Shown piece after piece: positions 1 through 5,798 of a stretch of 7,351 nucleotides of DNA; position 1 is the stretch's first letter, and every line of letters begins with the position of its first letter. The stretch is from an uncultured Clostridia bacterium (GTDB taxonomy: Bacteria; Bacillota; Clostridia; Oscillospirales; Oscillospiraceae). The notes under the pieces were generated by a model that made no database searches, had not been told where the DNA came from, and saw nothing but the letters and a program-made list of their open reading frames with translations. The position numbers and the translations under genes were made by a program. Location: positions 1-7,351 of the forward strand of contig CALBJG010000179.1 of NCBI GenBank assembly GCA_937892865.1, read 5' to 3'.

Positions 1-274
1 CGGCGTGCTTTCTCCGTTGAATCATGTGACCCAGGAAGATATCCGTATCAAAGAACTGCTGCAAAGAGTTGCTGACGGCACGGTGAAAGAGGTCATTATG
101 GCCACAAACCCCGATACGGAAGGGGAAGCCACGGCCATGTATATATCCCGGCTGTTGCGGCCTATGGAAGTGAAAGTTACCCGCCTTGCTTACGGTGTGC
201 CTGTGGGAAGCCAGTTGGAGTATGCTGACGAAGTTACCCTTTCCCGGGCACTGGAAGGCAGACAGGAAATTTAA
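1..274 (+). CDS. recR: Recombination protein RecR, C-terminal part (5' end outside window)
   Basis: RecR acts in the cytoplasm with RecF and RecO, helping load RecA onto gapped single-stranded DNA. Only the last 90 or so codons are visible, of a family usually near 200 residues; the reading frame enters at base 2. What is seen is the Toprim half and C-terminus: GVLSPLNHV, then ATNPDTEGEATAMYI, the family's NP-x-x-EGEATA motif, then the closing GVPVGSQLEYADEVTLSRAL and EGRQEI. The N-terminal helix-hairpin-helix and four-cysteine zinc finger lie upstream of the window and cannot be checked. The gene is followed at once by a hairpin terminator, so it is probably the last gene of its operon (recR is commonly behind dnaX and a YbaB-type gene, but nothing of that is visible here). 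No frame damage is seen in the visible part. Confidence 0.95.
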   Translation, partial: GVLSPLNHVTQEDIRIKELLQRVADGTVKEVIMATNPDTEGEATAMYISRLLRPMEVKVTRLAYGVPVGSQLEYADEVTLSRALEGRQEI

Positions 275-303
275 AAGGGCATGGCAGTTGCCTGCCCTTT
301 TTT
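273..303 (+). terminator. Rho-independent terminator behind recR
   Basis: AAAAGGGCA (273-281) pairs with TGCCCTTTT (293-301), with a bulged T and an inner GGC/GCC stem around an AGTT loop; the T run continues to 303. The stem begins inside the recR stop codon. The ribosome binding site of the next gene starts only about 5 bases beyond the T run. Confidence 0.8.
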
Positions 304-305
304 AT

Positions 306-313
306 GTGAGGAG
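306..313 (+). promoter_or_regulatory. Ribosome binding site fixing the start of the glycerol-1-phosphate dehydrogenase
   Basis: GTGAGGAG lies 7 bases before the ATG at 321. The same frame is open back to 186, but that extension runs through recR and its terminator and shows no family similarity, so 321 is the chosen start. Confidence 0.75.
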
Positions 314-320
314 TGCGATT

Positions 321-1622
321 ATGAGCATTGATGTATTGAACCGTTTTAACGGTGTTTGCCCTAAATGCGGCAGAATTCACAAGTTTACCACCGATGTGTA
401 TACCGGCGCCGGCGCGCTGAATAAGTTGCCGGAAGCAATGGAGAAATTCCATATCACCAACCCCTATGTGATCGCTGACCAAAACACCTGGGCAGCCGCA
501 GGTGAGCAGGTATGCGCCTATTTGGATAAGGCAGAGTATTACGTATACAACAAGACATTTCTAGAGCCGGATGAAACCAATTTGGGCCTTGCATTTATGT
601 ATATGGGGCGGGAGTGCGACGGAATCATCTGTATTGGTTCCGGCGTGCTGAATGATCTGTGTAAAATGGTAGCAGCAATCTCCGGCAAGCCCTATATTAT
701 CGTAGCAACTGCGCCCTCTATGGATGGGTACGCCTCCGGCAACTCCTCTACTGTCAGAGACGGTATGAAAATTACCATTGAAAGTCAGTGTCCCAATGTG
801 ATCATCGGCGATACGGATATTCTGTGCAAAGCGCCGGTTAAGATGATGCTCTCCGGTTTGGGCGATATGATCGCCAAATATGTGAGTATTTGTGAGTGGC
901 AGATCTCTGCGCTGGTCACCGGCGATTACTACTGCGAAGATGTGGCAGAACTGGTCAAAGTGGCGCTGAAACGGTGCGTAGATAACGCGGAAGGCCTTTT
1001 GAAACGGGATCCCCAGGCAGTGGAGGCGGTATTTGAAGGCTTGGTGATCAGCGGCGCATCTATGTTCTACGCCGGTTCTTCCCGTCCGGTTTCCGGTATC
1101 GAGCATTATTTCTCCCATGTTTGGGATATGCGTGGTATTTCCATGCACCTGCCCATCGAGTTCCACGGCATTCAGTGCGCCGTGGGCGCATTGCAAACCC
1201 TGAAACTGTATGAAAAACTGGTCAAGATCACACCGGACCGTGAAAAAGCCCTTGCTTACACCCACAGTTTTGATTTGCCTGCCTGGCATAAGAAACTCTG
1301 TGAATTTTTGGGTAAAAGCGGCGAGATTATGGTGGCGCTGGAGAAAAAAGAAGGCAAATACGATCTTGCCCGCCACGAAAAACGGCTGGATACTATCTTA
1401 AATAACTGGGATCAGATCCTGCAGATCATCCATAAGGAACTGCCCGCCGCCGCTTACCTTGAGGAATTGATGACAAAACTTGGTATGCCCAAGACTTTGC
1501 CGGATGTGGGTGTCGATGCAAACCTTTTGGAAATGACATTTAAATCCACGAAAGATATCCGCAACAAATATGTCCTCTCCCATCTGTGTTGGGATTTGGG
1601 CATCATCGACGAAATCCTATAA
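321..1622 (+). CDS. sn-glycerol-1-phosphate dehydrogenase, AraM/EgsA family
   Basis: The predicted enzyme reduces dihydroxyacetone phosphate to sn-glycerol-1-phosphate with NAD(P)H in the cytoplasm. In archaea this gives the ether-lipid backbone; in Bacillus AraM it feeds heptaprenylglyceryl phosphate. The 433-residue protein has the iron-dependent alcohol dehydrogenase-like fold: a nucleotide-binding GSGVLND at 106-112, TAPSMDGYAS around 130-139, and likely metal ligands D182 (in SGLGD), H262 (SGIEHYFSH) and H282 (EFHG). The N-terminus carries C13-x2-C16-x3-H20; similar short Cys/His N-termini occur, as I recall, in other Firmicute members. The C-terminal 150 residues are helical, as in the family. 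It follows the recR terminator closely, so it needs its own promoter or read-through; I found no convincing promoter. Glycerol dehydrogenase and 3-dehydroquinate synthase are relatives, but the TAPSMDG and SGIEH motifs favour this call. The physiological product in this organism is not shown by context. Confidence 0.88.
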   Translation: MSIDVLNRFNGVCPKCGRIHKFTTDVYTGAGALNKLPEAMEKFHITNPYVIADQNTWAAAGEQVCAYLDKAEYYVYNKTFLEPDETNLGLAFMYMGRECDGIICIGSGVLNDLCKMVAAISGKPYIIVATAPSMDGYASGNSSTVRDGMKITIESQCPNVIIGDTDILCKAPVKMMLSGLGDMIAKYVSICEWQISALVTGDYYCEDVAELVKVALKRCVDNAEGLLKRDPQAVEAVFEGLVISGASMFYAGSSRPVSGIEHYFSHVWDMRGISMHLPIEFHGIQCAVGALQTLKLYEKLVKITPDREKALAYTHSFDLPAWHKKLCEFLGKSGEIMVALEKKEGKYDLARHEKRLDTILNNWDQILQIIHKELPAAAYLEELMTKLGMPKTLPDVGVDANLLEMTFKSTKDIRNKYVLSHLCWDLGIIDEIL

Positions 1623-1660
1623 AAAATCACCCCGGCAGATCTCTGCCGGGGTGTTCTCTA
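1620..1660. terminator. Shared bidirectional terminator between convergent genes
   Basis: CACCCCGGCAG (1628-1638) pairs with CTGCCGGGGTG (1643-1653) around an ATCT loop, an 11-bp GC-rich stem. Read on the - strand it is followed by ATTTTTTATA, a good T tract, so it serves mainly the desulfidase gene ending at 1661. Read on the + strand the following TTCTCTATT is weaker, but it is the only terminator candidate for the dehydrogenase ending at 1622. Confidence 0.88.
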
Positions 1661-2980
1661 TTAACTCACCGGGTTTCCGCCCAGCATAATTTGTAAAATT
1701 TCTTCGTCTGTGGCTTGCATACCTTCCCGGCCCATTCTGCCGACGCTTTCAATGGTGCCCTCCACACTTTCCATAACCAAACCCTCGCCGGGTTTAAATG
1801 CGTGTCCGGCTTTGCTCAATTCGTAAGCGGTGATAGCGCAGTCCACAGCCGTGGCGATTTTCGCCGCGCAAGAGGATTTCGCGCCGTCGCACACCATACC
1901 GCCAACAGTGGCAATGGTATTGGTGATGGTATCGGAGACCTGCCGGTACATTTCCTGCTCACTCAAGTCAGCGCCCAGCAGATACGCAATGGCTGCGCCT
2001 GCGCCGCAGGCTGCGCTGACAGCGCCGCAGTAAGCGGACAAACTGCCGATATATTGCTTTTGGTGAATGGCGATAAGATTGCTCACAGCCAATGCCCGGA
2101 TCATCCGGTGATAGGGGATCTTATAAATGTCCGCGTAGATCTTCACCGGCAAACTGGCGGTAAGTCCCTGGTTGCCACTGCCGGAGTTGATCACAACGGG
2201 CATTGCGCAACCGTTCATACGGGCATCACTGCCTGCGGCGGCGTAGGCCTTGGCAATGGTTCGCACGGTATCCGGATTGTGGTACTGCACAGAAGAGAGC
2301 AGCGTATGACCTACCTGCGCGCCGTAAGGATTGGTAAGTCCCTCTTTGGCGATCGCCAGGTTGCAGGAAAGTTGATATTCCAAAAGGGCGATGATCTGCT
2401 TATCCGTCAGCCGGTTGGCATAGGTGATGATCTGGGCAATGTTTAATAATGCTTTGTCCGGATCGTCTTTTACCGTGATCTCGCTGCAGGAAGGTTCCTG
2501 GTGAAGTAAAATCTGTCCGTTTTTCTCTATGTGGGTAATATTCTTGTGGTAATTGCGGATCTCTACAGCGGCAGTGTTGCTTTTTCCGGTAAGTTCCACC
2601 CAAATATACAGATTTTCCACATTCTTTTCCAGAGAACAGGCACAGAAACCCTTTTTCAGCAGGTCTTTTGTTTGCTGAATATGGTCTTCTGTAACGGAAT
2701 TCAGAACTTCCAGATCTTTATTGGCATCACCGCCCAAAATACCTAAAACAGCGGCAACATCAATACCTTTCATACCGCCGGAATTGGGAACCGTAACACC
2801 CATTACATTCTTTACAATGTTACCACTGCAGCGGACAATGCACTTTTCGGGCGCTTGATCAAGGACTTCCCGACATTTTGCTGCGGCATAAGCAATGGCG
2901 ATCGGCTCCGTACAACCCATTGCGGCAATCAATTCCCGCTTCAGAATGTTGCTGTATGTTTCAATGATGGTTTGATTCAT
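1661..2980 (-). CDS. L-cysteine desulfidase / serine dehydratase alpha-subunit family protein (CyuA/YhaM, UPF0597)
   Basis: Members characterised in E. coli (CyuA) and Methanocaldococcus break L-cysteine to pyruvate, ammonia and sulfide using a [4Fe-4S] cluster; others are annotated only as serine dehydratase alpha-like. The 439-residue protein shows the family features: AMGCTEP at 20-26, VPNSGGMKG at 64-72, NSGSGNQG at 265-272, AYCGAVSAACGAG at 316-328 and GMVCDGAKSSCAAK at 361-374. By analogy with iron-sulfur L-serine dehydratases, C325, C364 and C371 are candidate cluster ligands, with C23 also family-conserved. No signal peptide or membrane anchor is evident, so it should be cytosolic. 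The ATG at 2980 is preceded by TGAGGA. It is a single-gene unit with its own promoter (3013-3041) and terminator (1620-1660). The family is certain; cysteine over serine as substrate is inferred from homology. It would supply pyruvate and sulfide, and needs anaerobic or low-oxygen conditions to keep the cluster. Confidence 0.88.
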   Translation of the reverse strand: MNQTIIETYSNILKRELIAAMGCTEPIAIAYAAAKCREVLDQAPEKCIVRCSGNIVKNVMGVTVPNSGGMKGIDVAAVLGILGGDANKDLEVLNSVTEDHIQQTKDLLKKGFCACSLEKNVENLYIWVELTGKSNTAAVEIRNYHKNITHIEKNGQILLHQEPSCSEITVKDDPDKALLNIAQIITYANRLTDKQIIALLEYQLSCNLAIAKEGLTNPYGAQVGHTLLSSVQYHNPDTVRTIAKAYAAAGSDARMNGCAMPVVINSGSGNQGLTASLPVKIYADIYKIPYHRMIRALAVSNLIAIHQKQYIGSLSAYCGAVSAACGAGAAIAYLLGADLSEQEMYRQVSDTITNTIATVGGMVCDGAKSSCAAKIATAVDCAITAYELSKAGHAFKPGEGLVMESVEGTIESVGRMGREGMQATDEEILQIMLGGNPVS

Positions 2981-3012
2981 AAAAAATCCTCATTTTCTAT
3001 ATCACTGACCAT

Positions 3013-3041
3013 ACTATAATACTTTTTTAGCAAAAATTCAA
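3013..3041 (-). promoter_or_regulatory. Predicted sigma-A-type promoter for the L-cysteine desulfidase gene
   Basis: On the - strand TTGAAT (3041-3036) and TATAGT (3018-3013) are separated by exactly 17 bp. Transcription would start near 3006, leaving an untranslated leader of about 25 bases with TGAGGA (2992-2987) before the ATG. The -35 box matches consensus at four of six positions and the -10 at five. Confidence 0.6.
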
Positions 3042-3066
3042 CAGCAATTATAAACACCGGTCATCG

Positions 3067-3095
3067 TTGACAAACAACATATAAGATGATATACT
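3067..3095 (+). promoter_or_regulatory. Near-consensus extended -10 promoter for the kinase/PqqD/membrane-protein operon
   Basis: TTGACA (3067-3072, perfect -35) and TATACT (3090-3095) are 17 bp apart, and the -10 box is preceded by TGA, giving an extended -10. Transcription should start near 3102, with a leader of about 28 bases. The two divergent -35 boxes of this intergenic region are 25 bp apart, so the promoters stand back to back without overlap. Confidence 0.8.
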
Positions 3096-3115
3096 TTTAA
3101 AGATAAAAATGATGC

Positions 3116-3124
3116 GAGGAGGGG
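3116..3124 (+). promoter_or_regulatory. Strong ribosome binding site deciding the kinase-like gene start
   Basis: GAGGAGGGG contains AGGAGG at 3117-3122, 7 bases before the ATG at 3130. An in-frame ATG at 3109 lies upstream of this site, and so would place the site inside the coding region; 3130 is the better start. Confidence 0.85.
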
Positions 3125-3129
3125 AATTT

Positions 3130-3837
3130 ATGCTTTGTAAAATTGCGGATCTTTTGGTAGAAGTGCCAGAGATCGGCGATATGCCCCTGCGCTGTAAAGA
3201 GTATTTGTATACCGGTGAAGGAGCGCCGGATGTTGTGATCCGGGAGGATCAGATCAAGGAAGAAAACTGGCCAGGTCTTTCCGGTGATTCTTTGATATAT
3301 ATGGATACGGGCTCTGTTTTTTTCTTCCATTTGCTGAAAAATAACGGTATGTTGCTCCATTCTTCCGCAGTGGAAATGGACGGAAAAGCCTATCTTTTTT
3401 CCGGCCACTGCGGCGCAGGAAAATCCACCCATACCCGTCTGTGGCAATCCACATTCGGCGAGAAAGCCCAGGTGTTCAATGACGATAAACCGGCACTGCG
3501 CTTGATTGATGGCGTTTGGTATGCCTACGGCGCACCCTGGTGCGGCAAAGATGGCATCAACCAGAATAAAAAAGTGCCGCTGGCGGGCATTTGCTTTATG
3601 AAGCAGGCAAAGGAAAATAAGATCCGCCGTTTAAGTCCCGGCGAATCACTGAAATATTTGTTTGCCCAAACCACCTATAAGTTCAAAGAGATTAAGAATC
3701 TGGATATACTGCTGTCCCATGTGGACAAGTTGGTCAGAATGATCCCCATTTTTGAATTGGAAAACAGACCGGAGCCGGATGCGGCGCGGTTAAGTTATGA
3801 GACAATGCGCAAAGCCGCAGAGGAGGAAGGATTATGA
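3130..3837 (+). CDS. HPr kinase-like P-loop protein (HprK-related, short form)
   Basis: This 235-residue protein resembles the C-terminal kinase domain of HPr kinase/phosphorylase but lacks that enzyme's N-terminal domain (HPrK is about 310 residues). Seen: LLHSSAVEMDGKAYLFSG at 75-92 leading into a Walker A loop GHCGAGKST at 92-100, NDDK at 117-120 as the likely Mg2+/Walker B acidic pair (D118, D119), and AYGAPWCGKDG at 132-142. Such short HprK-like proteins occur beside PqqD-like proteins in Firmicutes, and some relatives are peptide kinases in lasso peptide clusters; database labels vary. No membrane segment is apparent. It is first in an operon: its TGA stop overlaps the ATG of the PqqD-like gene (ATGA, 3834-3837), implying coupled translation and probably a joint function. 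ATP binding is well supported; kinase activity and its substrate are inference. Phosphorylation of HPr itself is unlikely given the missing domain and the context. Confidence 0.85.
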   Translation: MLCKIADLLVEVPEIGDMPLRCKEYLYTGEGAPDVVIREDQIKEENWPGLSGDSLIYMDTGSVFFFHLLKNNGMLLHSSAVEMDGKAYLFSGHCGAGKSTHTRLWQSTFGEKAQVFNDDKPALRLIDGVWYAYGAPWCGKDGINQNKKVPLAGICFMKQAKENKIRRLSPGESLKYLFAQTTYKFKEIKNLDILLSHVDKLVRMIPIFELENRPEPDAARLSYETMRKAAEEEGL

Positions 3838-4100
3838 AATTACTGAAAGATGGATTCGTATTGCGCCAGGTGGCGGATACTTGGGTCGTTATGCCTTTGG
3901 GCCAGGTAAGCCTGGATTTTAATGGTATGCTTACCCTCAATGAGACCGGTGCGCTTTTGTGGCAGGCACTGGAAAAAGACGGCGATGTGGATGCGCTGGT
4001 TAATGCGCTTACCGCAGAGTATGATGTTTCTGCTGAGCAGGCCCGTGAAGATGTGGAAACATTCTTGGCAAAACTGCAGCAGGCAGGTTGCCTCCAGTAA
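3834..4100 (+). CDS. PqqD-family small protein (RiPP-recognition-element-like fold)
   Basis: An 88-residue protein of the PqqD family, a winged-helix fold that in PQQ and many peptide-modification systems binds the leader of a precursor peptide and presents it to a modifying enzyme. The visible family pattern is an N-terminal strand region (GFVLRQVADTWVVMPLG, 7-23), the LTLNETGALLWQAL stretch at 33-46 (N-x-T/S-G-x-x-x-W, the most diagnostic part), then helices with AEYDVSAEQAREDVETFLAKL (61-81) and a short GCLQ end. It starts within the stop of the kinase-like gene, with AGGAGG at 3821-3826, 7 bases ahead. No radical SAM enzyme or PQQ gene is near, so it is not a PQQ biosynthesis protein; the name PqqD describes the fold only. 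Its binding partner is unknown; the kinase-like protein and the downstream membrane protein are the obvious candidates. Confidence 0.85.
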   Translation: MKLLKDGFVLRQVADTWVVMPLGQVSLDFNGMLTLNETGALLWQALEKDGDVDALVNALTAEYDVSAEQAREDVETFLAKLQQAGCLQ

Positions 4101-4118
4101 TTAGCCGGAGAACACCAA

Positions 4119-4763
4119 ATGAAAAAAGAATGGATCATTTGGGCTGTGATCGGTTTGCTGGCAGCAGCGCTTGTGGTAGGCGTTATTGCCTTGACCAATG
4201 CATTGAACTACACGCTTGCGCCCAGCCCGGACACGAATCCCTCTACGGATTCAGTTGCCCAGGAGACCGAAGAGACTACCAAAGAACCCCAGGTTGATAC
4301 TACGGTGTCGGAGGAGCAGACTACCGGAACTGAAGAAACCACTACGGTCCCGGAAGAAGCGACAGAGGGGCAAGAGACAACTGACCCGACGGAAGATGCG
4401 ACCATTCCTCCGGAGAAAGAAACGGAAGGCAACGGCTTTGGGGAACGGGATCCTTCCAAGCCCACAACGCCGAATCAGGAAAACACCGATCCCCAGAAGC
4501 CAACAAAACCTACCGAAGAAGAAACAACGGCTCCCACCCAGCCGGATGAAACGACCCCCACTACCAAAGAGGAAATGACCTATAAGGAATATCTGAAACT
4601 GTCTACTGAGGAACAGATTGCCTTCCAAAATTCATTTTCTTCCAGAAATGCATTCAAAAAATGGTATACGACTGCAAAAAAAGCCTATGAAGACAGTCAG
4701 AATGAAGTTGTAATGGGGCCTGGAAACAGTATCGACCTGGAAGATTTTTTTACAAAACCATAA
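4119..4763 (+). CDS. Membrane-anchored Thr/Glu/Pro-rich protein with small C-terminal domain, function unknown
   Basis: No named family is recognised. The 214-residue protein has three parts. Residues 1-5 (MKKEW) and a hydrophobic segment at about 6-27 form an N-terminal membrane anchor or signal sequence without a lipobox cysteine; the positive N-terminus predicts the rest is outside the cell. Residues 34-152 are low complexity, about a quarter threonine and a fifth glutamate with many prolines, a stalk-like disordered stretch that could be glycosylated or span the wall. Residues 153-214 form a compact, probably helical domain (MTYKEYLKLSTEEQIAFQ, then SFSSRNAFKKWYTTAKKAYE) with a polar tail ending in GPGNSIDLEDFFTKP. 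I recall similar YxEYxxLSxEEQ modules at the ends of other gut Firmicute surface proteins, but cannot name a family. It lies 18 bases behind the PqqD-like gene, with GGAG at 4107-4110, and is the last gene before a strong terminator, so it is co-transcribed with the kinase-like and PqqD-like genes. Confidence 0.85.
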   Translation: MKKEWIIWAVIGLLAAALVVGVIALTNALNYTLAPSPDTNPSTDSVAQETEETTKEPQVDTTVSEEQTTGTEETTTVPEEATEGQETTDPTEDATIPPEKETEGNGFGERDPSKPTTPNQENTDPQKPTKPTEEETTAPTQPDETTPTTKEEMTYKEYLKLSTEEQIAFQNSFSSRNAFKKWYTTAKKAYEDSQNEVVMGPGNSIDLEDFFTKP

Positions 4764-4770
4764 TAACGGA

Positions 4771-4797
4771 AAAAGACCCGCCATCGGCGGGTCTTTT
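4771..4797. terminator. Symmetrical bidirectional terminator between the three-gene operon and argF
   Basis: AAAAGACCCGCC (4771-4782) and GGCGGGTCTTTT (4786-4797) form a perfect 12-bp stem around an ATC loop. The A and T ends give a usable U tract on both strands, so it can stop both the rightward operon (ending at 4763) and the leftward arg operon (ending at 4808). Confidence 0.93.
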
Positions 4798-4807
4798 AAT
4801 ATTTCGT

Positions 4808-5797
4808 TTATGCCAATGTTGCCGCCATAACAGCCTTGATGGTGTGCATACGGTTTTCTGCTTCGTCGAAGACGATGGAGCGGTCACTTTCGAACACTTC
4901 GTCGGTGACTTCCATACACTCTACGCCGAACTTTTGGAACATTTCATTGCCGATCTTGGTGTTCAGATCGTGGAAAGCGGGCAGACAGTGCATAAATTTG
5001 CACTGGGGACCGGCTTTCTCCATCAGTTCCATAGTGACCCGGTATGCGGCCAGTTCCCGGATACGGTAGCCCCAAACCAAATCAGATTCACCCATAGATA
5101 CCCAAACATCTGTGTAGATAATATCGGCGTTCTTCACAGCCTCGTCGGGGTTGGTGGTGAACTCCAACTTTGCGCCGGTTTCTTCGGCAATTTTCTGACA
5201 AGTTTCCCGCAATTCTTTGTTGGGGAAATAGTCTTCGGGGGCGCAGGCAACAAAGTGCATACCCATTTTTGCGCAGCCCACCATCAGAGAGTTGCCCATA
5301 TTAAAACCGGCATCGCCCATAAAGACCAGTTTTTTACCCTTAAGTTCGCCGCAGTGCTCCTGAATGGTCAAAAGATCTGCAAGGATCTGGGTGGGGTGGA
5401 ATTCATTGGTCAAACCGTTCCACACGGGAACACCGGCGTGTTTTGCGATCTCCTCCACGAAGTCCTGGCCGTGGCCCCGATACTCGATGCCATCATACAT
5501 TCTGCCAAGTACCCGGGCGGTGTCAGCGATGGATTCTTTTTTGCCCATTTGGGAACCGGTAGGCCCCAGATAAGTCACATGCATACCCAGATCTGCGCCG
5601 GCAACTTCAAAGGCGCAGCGGGTACGGGTGGAATCTTTTTCGAAGAGCAGAACAATGTTTTTGCCCTCACACAGACGATGGGGGATACCTGCCTTTTTCT
5701 CCGCTTTCAGTTTTGCGGACAGTTCCAGCAACTGACCGATTTCTTCAGGCGTAAAGTCCAGCAGTTTTAAAAAAGACTTATCTTTGAAATGATACAT
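4808..5797 (-). CDS. argF: Ornithine carbamoyltransferase
   Basis: Transfers the carbamoyl group from carbamoyl phosphate to L-ornithine, giving citrulline, in the cytoplasm; the family is trimeric. The 329-residue length is normal. Seen in order: carbamoyl-phosphate loop DSTRTR at 55-60, RGHG at 107-110, HPTQ at 134-137, GDAGFNMGNS at 161-170 (N166 matches the conserved ornithine-contact region), DVWVSMGE at 230-237 with the SMG ornithine motif, and HCLPAFH at 270-276 with the catalytic-site cysteine C271. The SMG loop argues against N-acetyl- or N-succinylornithine transcarbamylase. It is last in the arg operon; its ATG is one base past the argH stop, with a modest GAAAGG (5813-5808) about 10 bases ahead inside argH, so translation is probably coupled. 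Linkage to argG and argH favours the biosynthetic role (argF) over the catabolic one (arcB), since no arcA or arcC is visible. Confidence 0.95.
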   Translation of the reverse strand: MYHFKDKSFLKLLDFTPEEIGQLLELSAKLKAEKKAGIPHRLCEGKNIVLLFEKDSTRTRCAFEVAGADLGMHVTYLGPTGSQMGKKESIADTARVLGRMYDGIEYRGHGQDFVEEIAKHAGVPVWNGLTNEFHPTQILADLLTIQEHCGELKGKKLVFMGDAGFNMGNSLMVGCAKMGMHFVACAPEDYFPNKELRETCQKIAEETGAKLEFTTNPDEAVKNADIIYTDVWVSMGESDLVWGYRIRELAAYRVTMELMEKAGPQCKFMHCLPAFHDLNTKIGNEMFQKFGVECMEVTDEVFESDRSIVFDEAENRMHTIKAVMAATLA

Positions 5798-5798
5798 A

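Noticed and set aside
186..320. N-terminal extension of the glycerol-1-phosphate dehydrogenase frame back to 186
   Set aside because: It overlaps the recR 3' end in another frame and the terminator, has no ribosome binding site of note, and lacks family similarity; the ATG at 321 has a good site.
561..1376. 271-codon open frame on the - strand
   Set aside because: It is antisense to the clearly conserved dehydrogenase gene, with a His/Cys/Phe-rich composition typical of a codon shadow and no recognisable motif.
1715..2446. 243-codon open frame on the + strand
   Set aside because: It is antisense to the desulfidase gene and shows no family motif; a shadow of that gene's codon bias.
3109..3129. 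Upstream ATG start for the HPr-kinase-like gene
   Set aside because: It would place the strong GAGGAGGGG ribosome binding site inside the coding region; the ATG at 3130 is correctly spaced from it.
3130..4100. PQQ biosynthesis or lasso peptide cluster
   Set aside because: Only the PqqD-like fold and the HprK-like kinase are present; PqqA, PqqC, PqqE, a lasso cyclase, a leader peptidase and a precursor peptide are not visible in the window.
4219..4575. Possible tandem repeat array in the Thr/Glu-rich region
   Set aside because: The region is compositionally biased (ACT/ACC/GAA/GAG codons), but I found no regular repeat unit; it is low complexity rather than a tandem or CRISPR-like repeat.
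4251..4628. Overlapping frames on both strands within the Thr/Glu-rich stalk gene
   Set aside because: Low-complexity acidic codons give Arg/Pro-rich and Ser/Val/Phe-rich shadows in the other frames. The chosen frame has a ribosome binding site, a membrane anchor and a folded C-terminus.
4844..5770. 308-codon open frame on the + strand
   Set aside because: It is antisense to argF over nearly its full length; argF has all its catalytic motifs.
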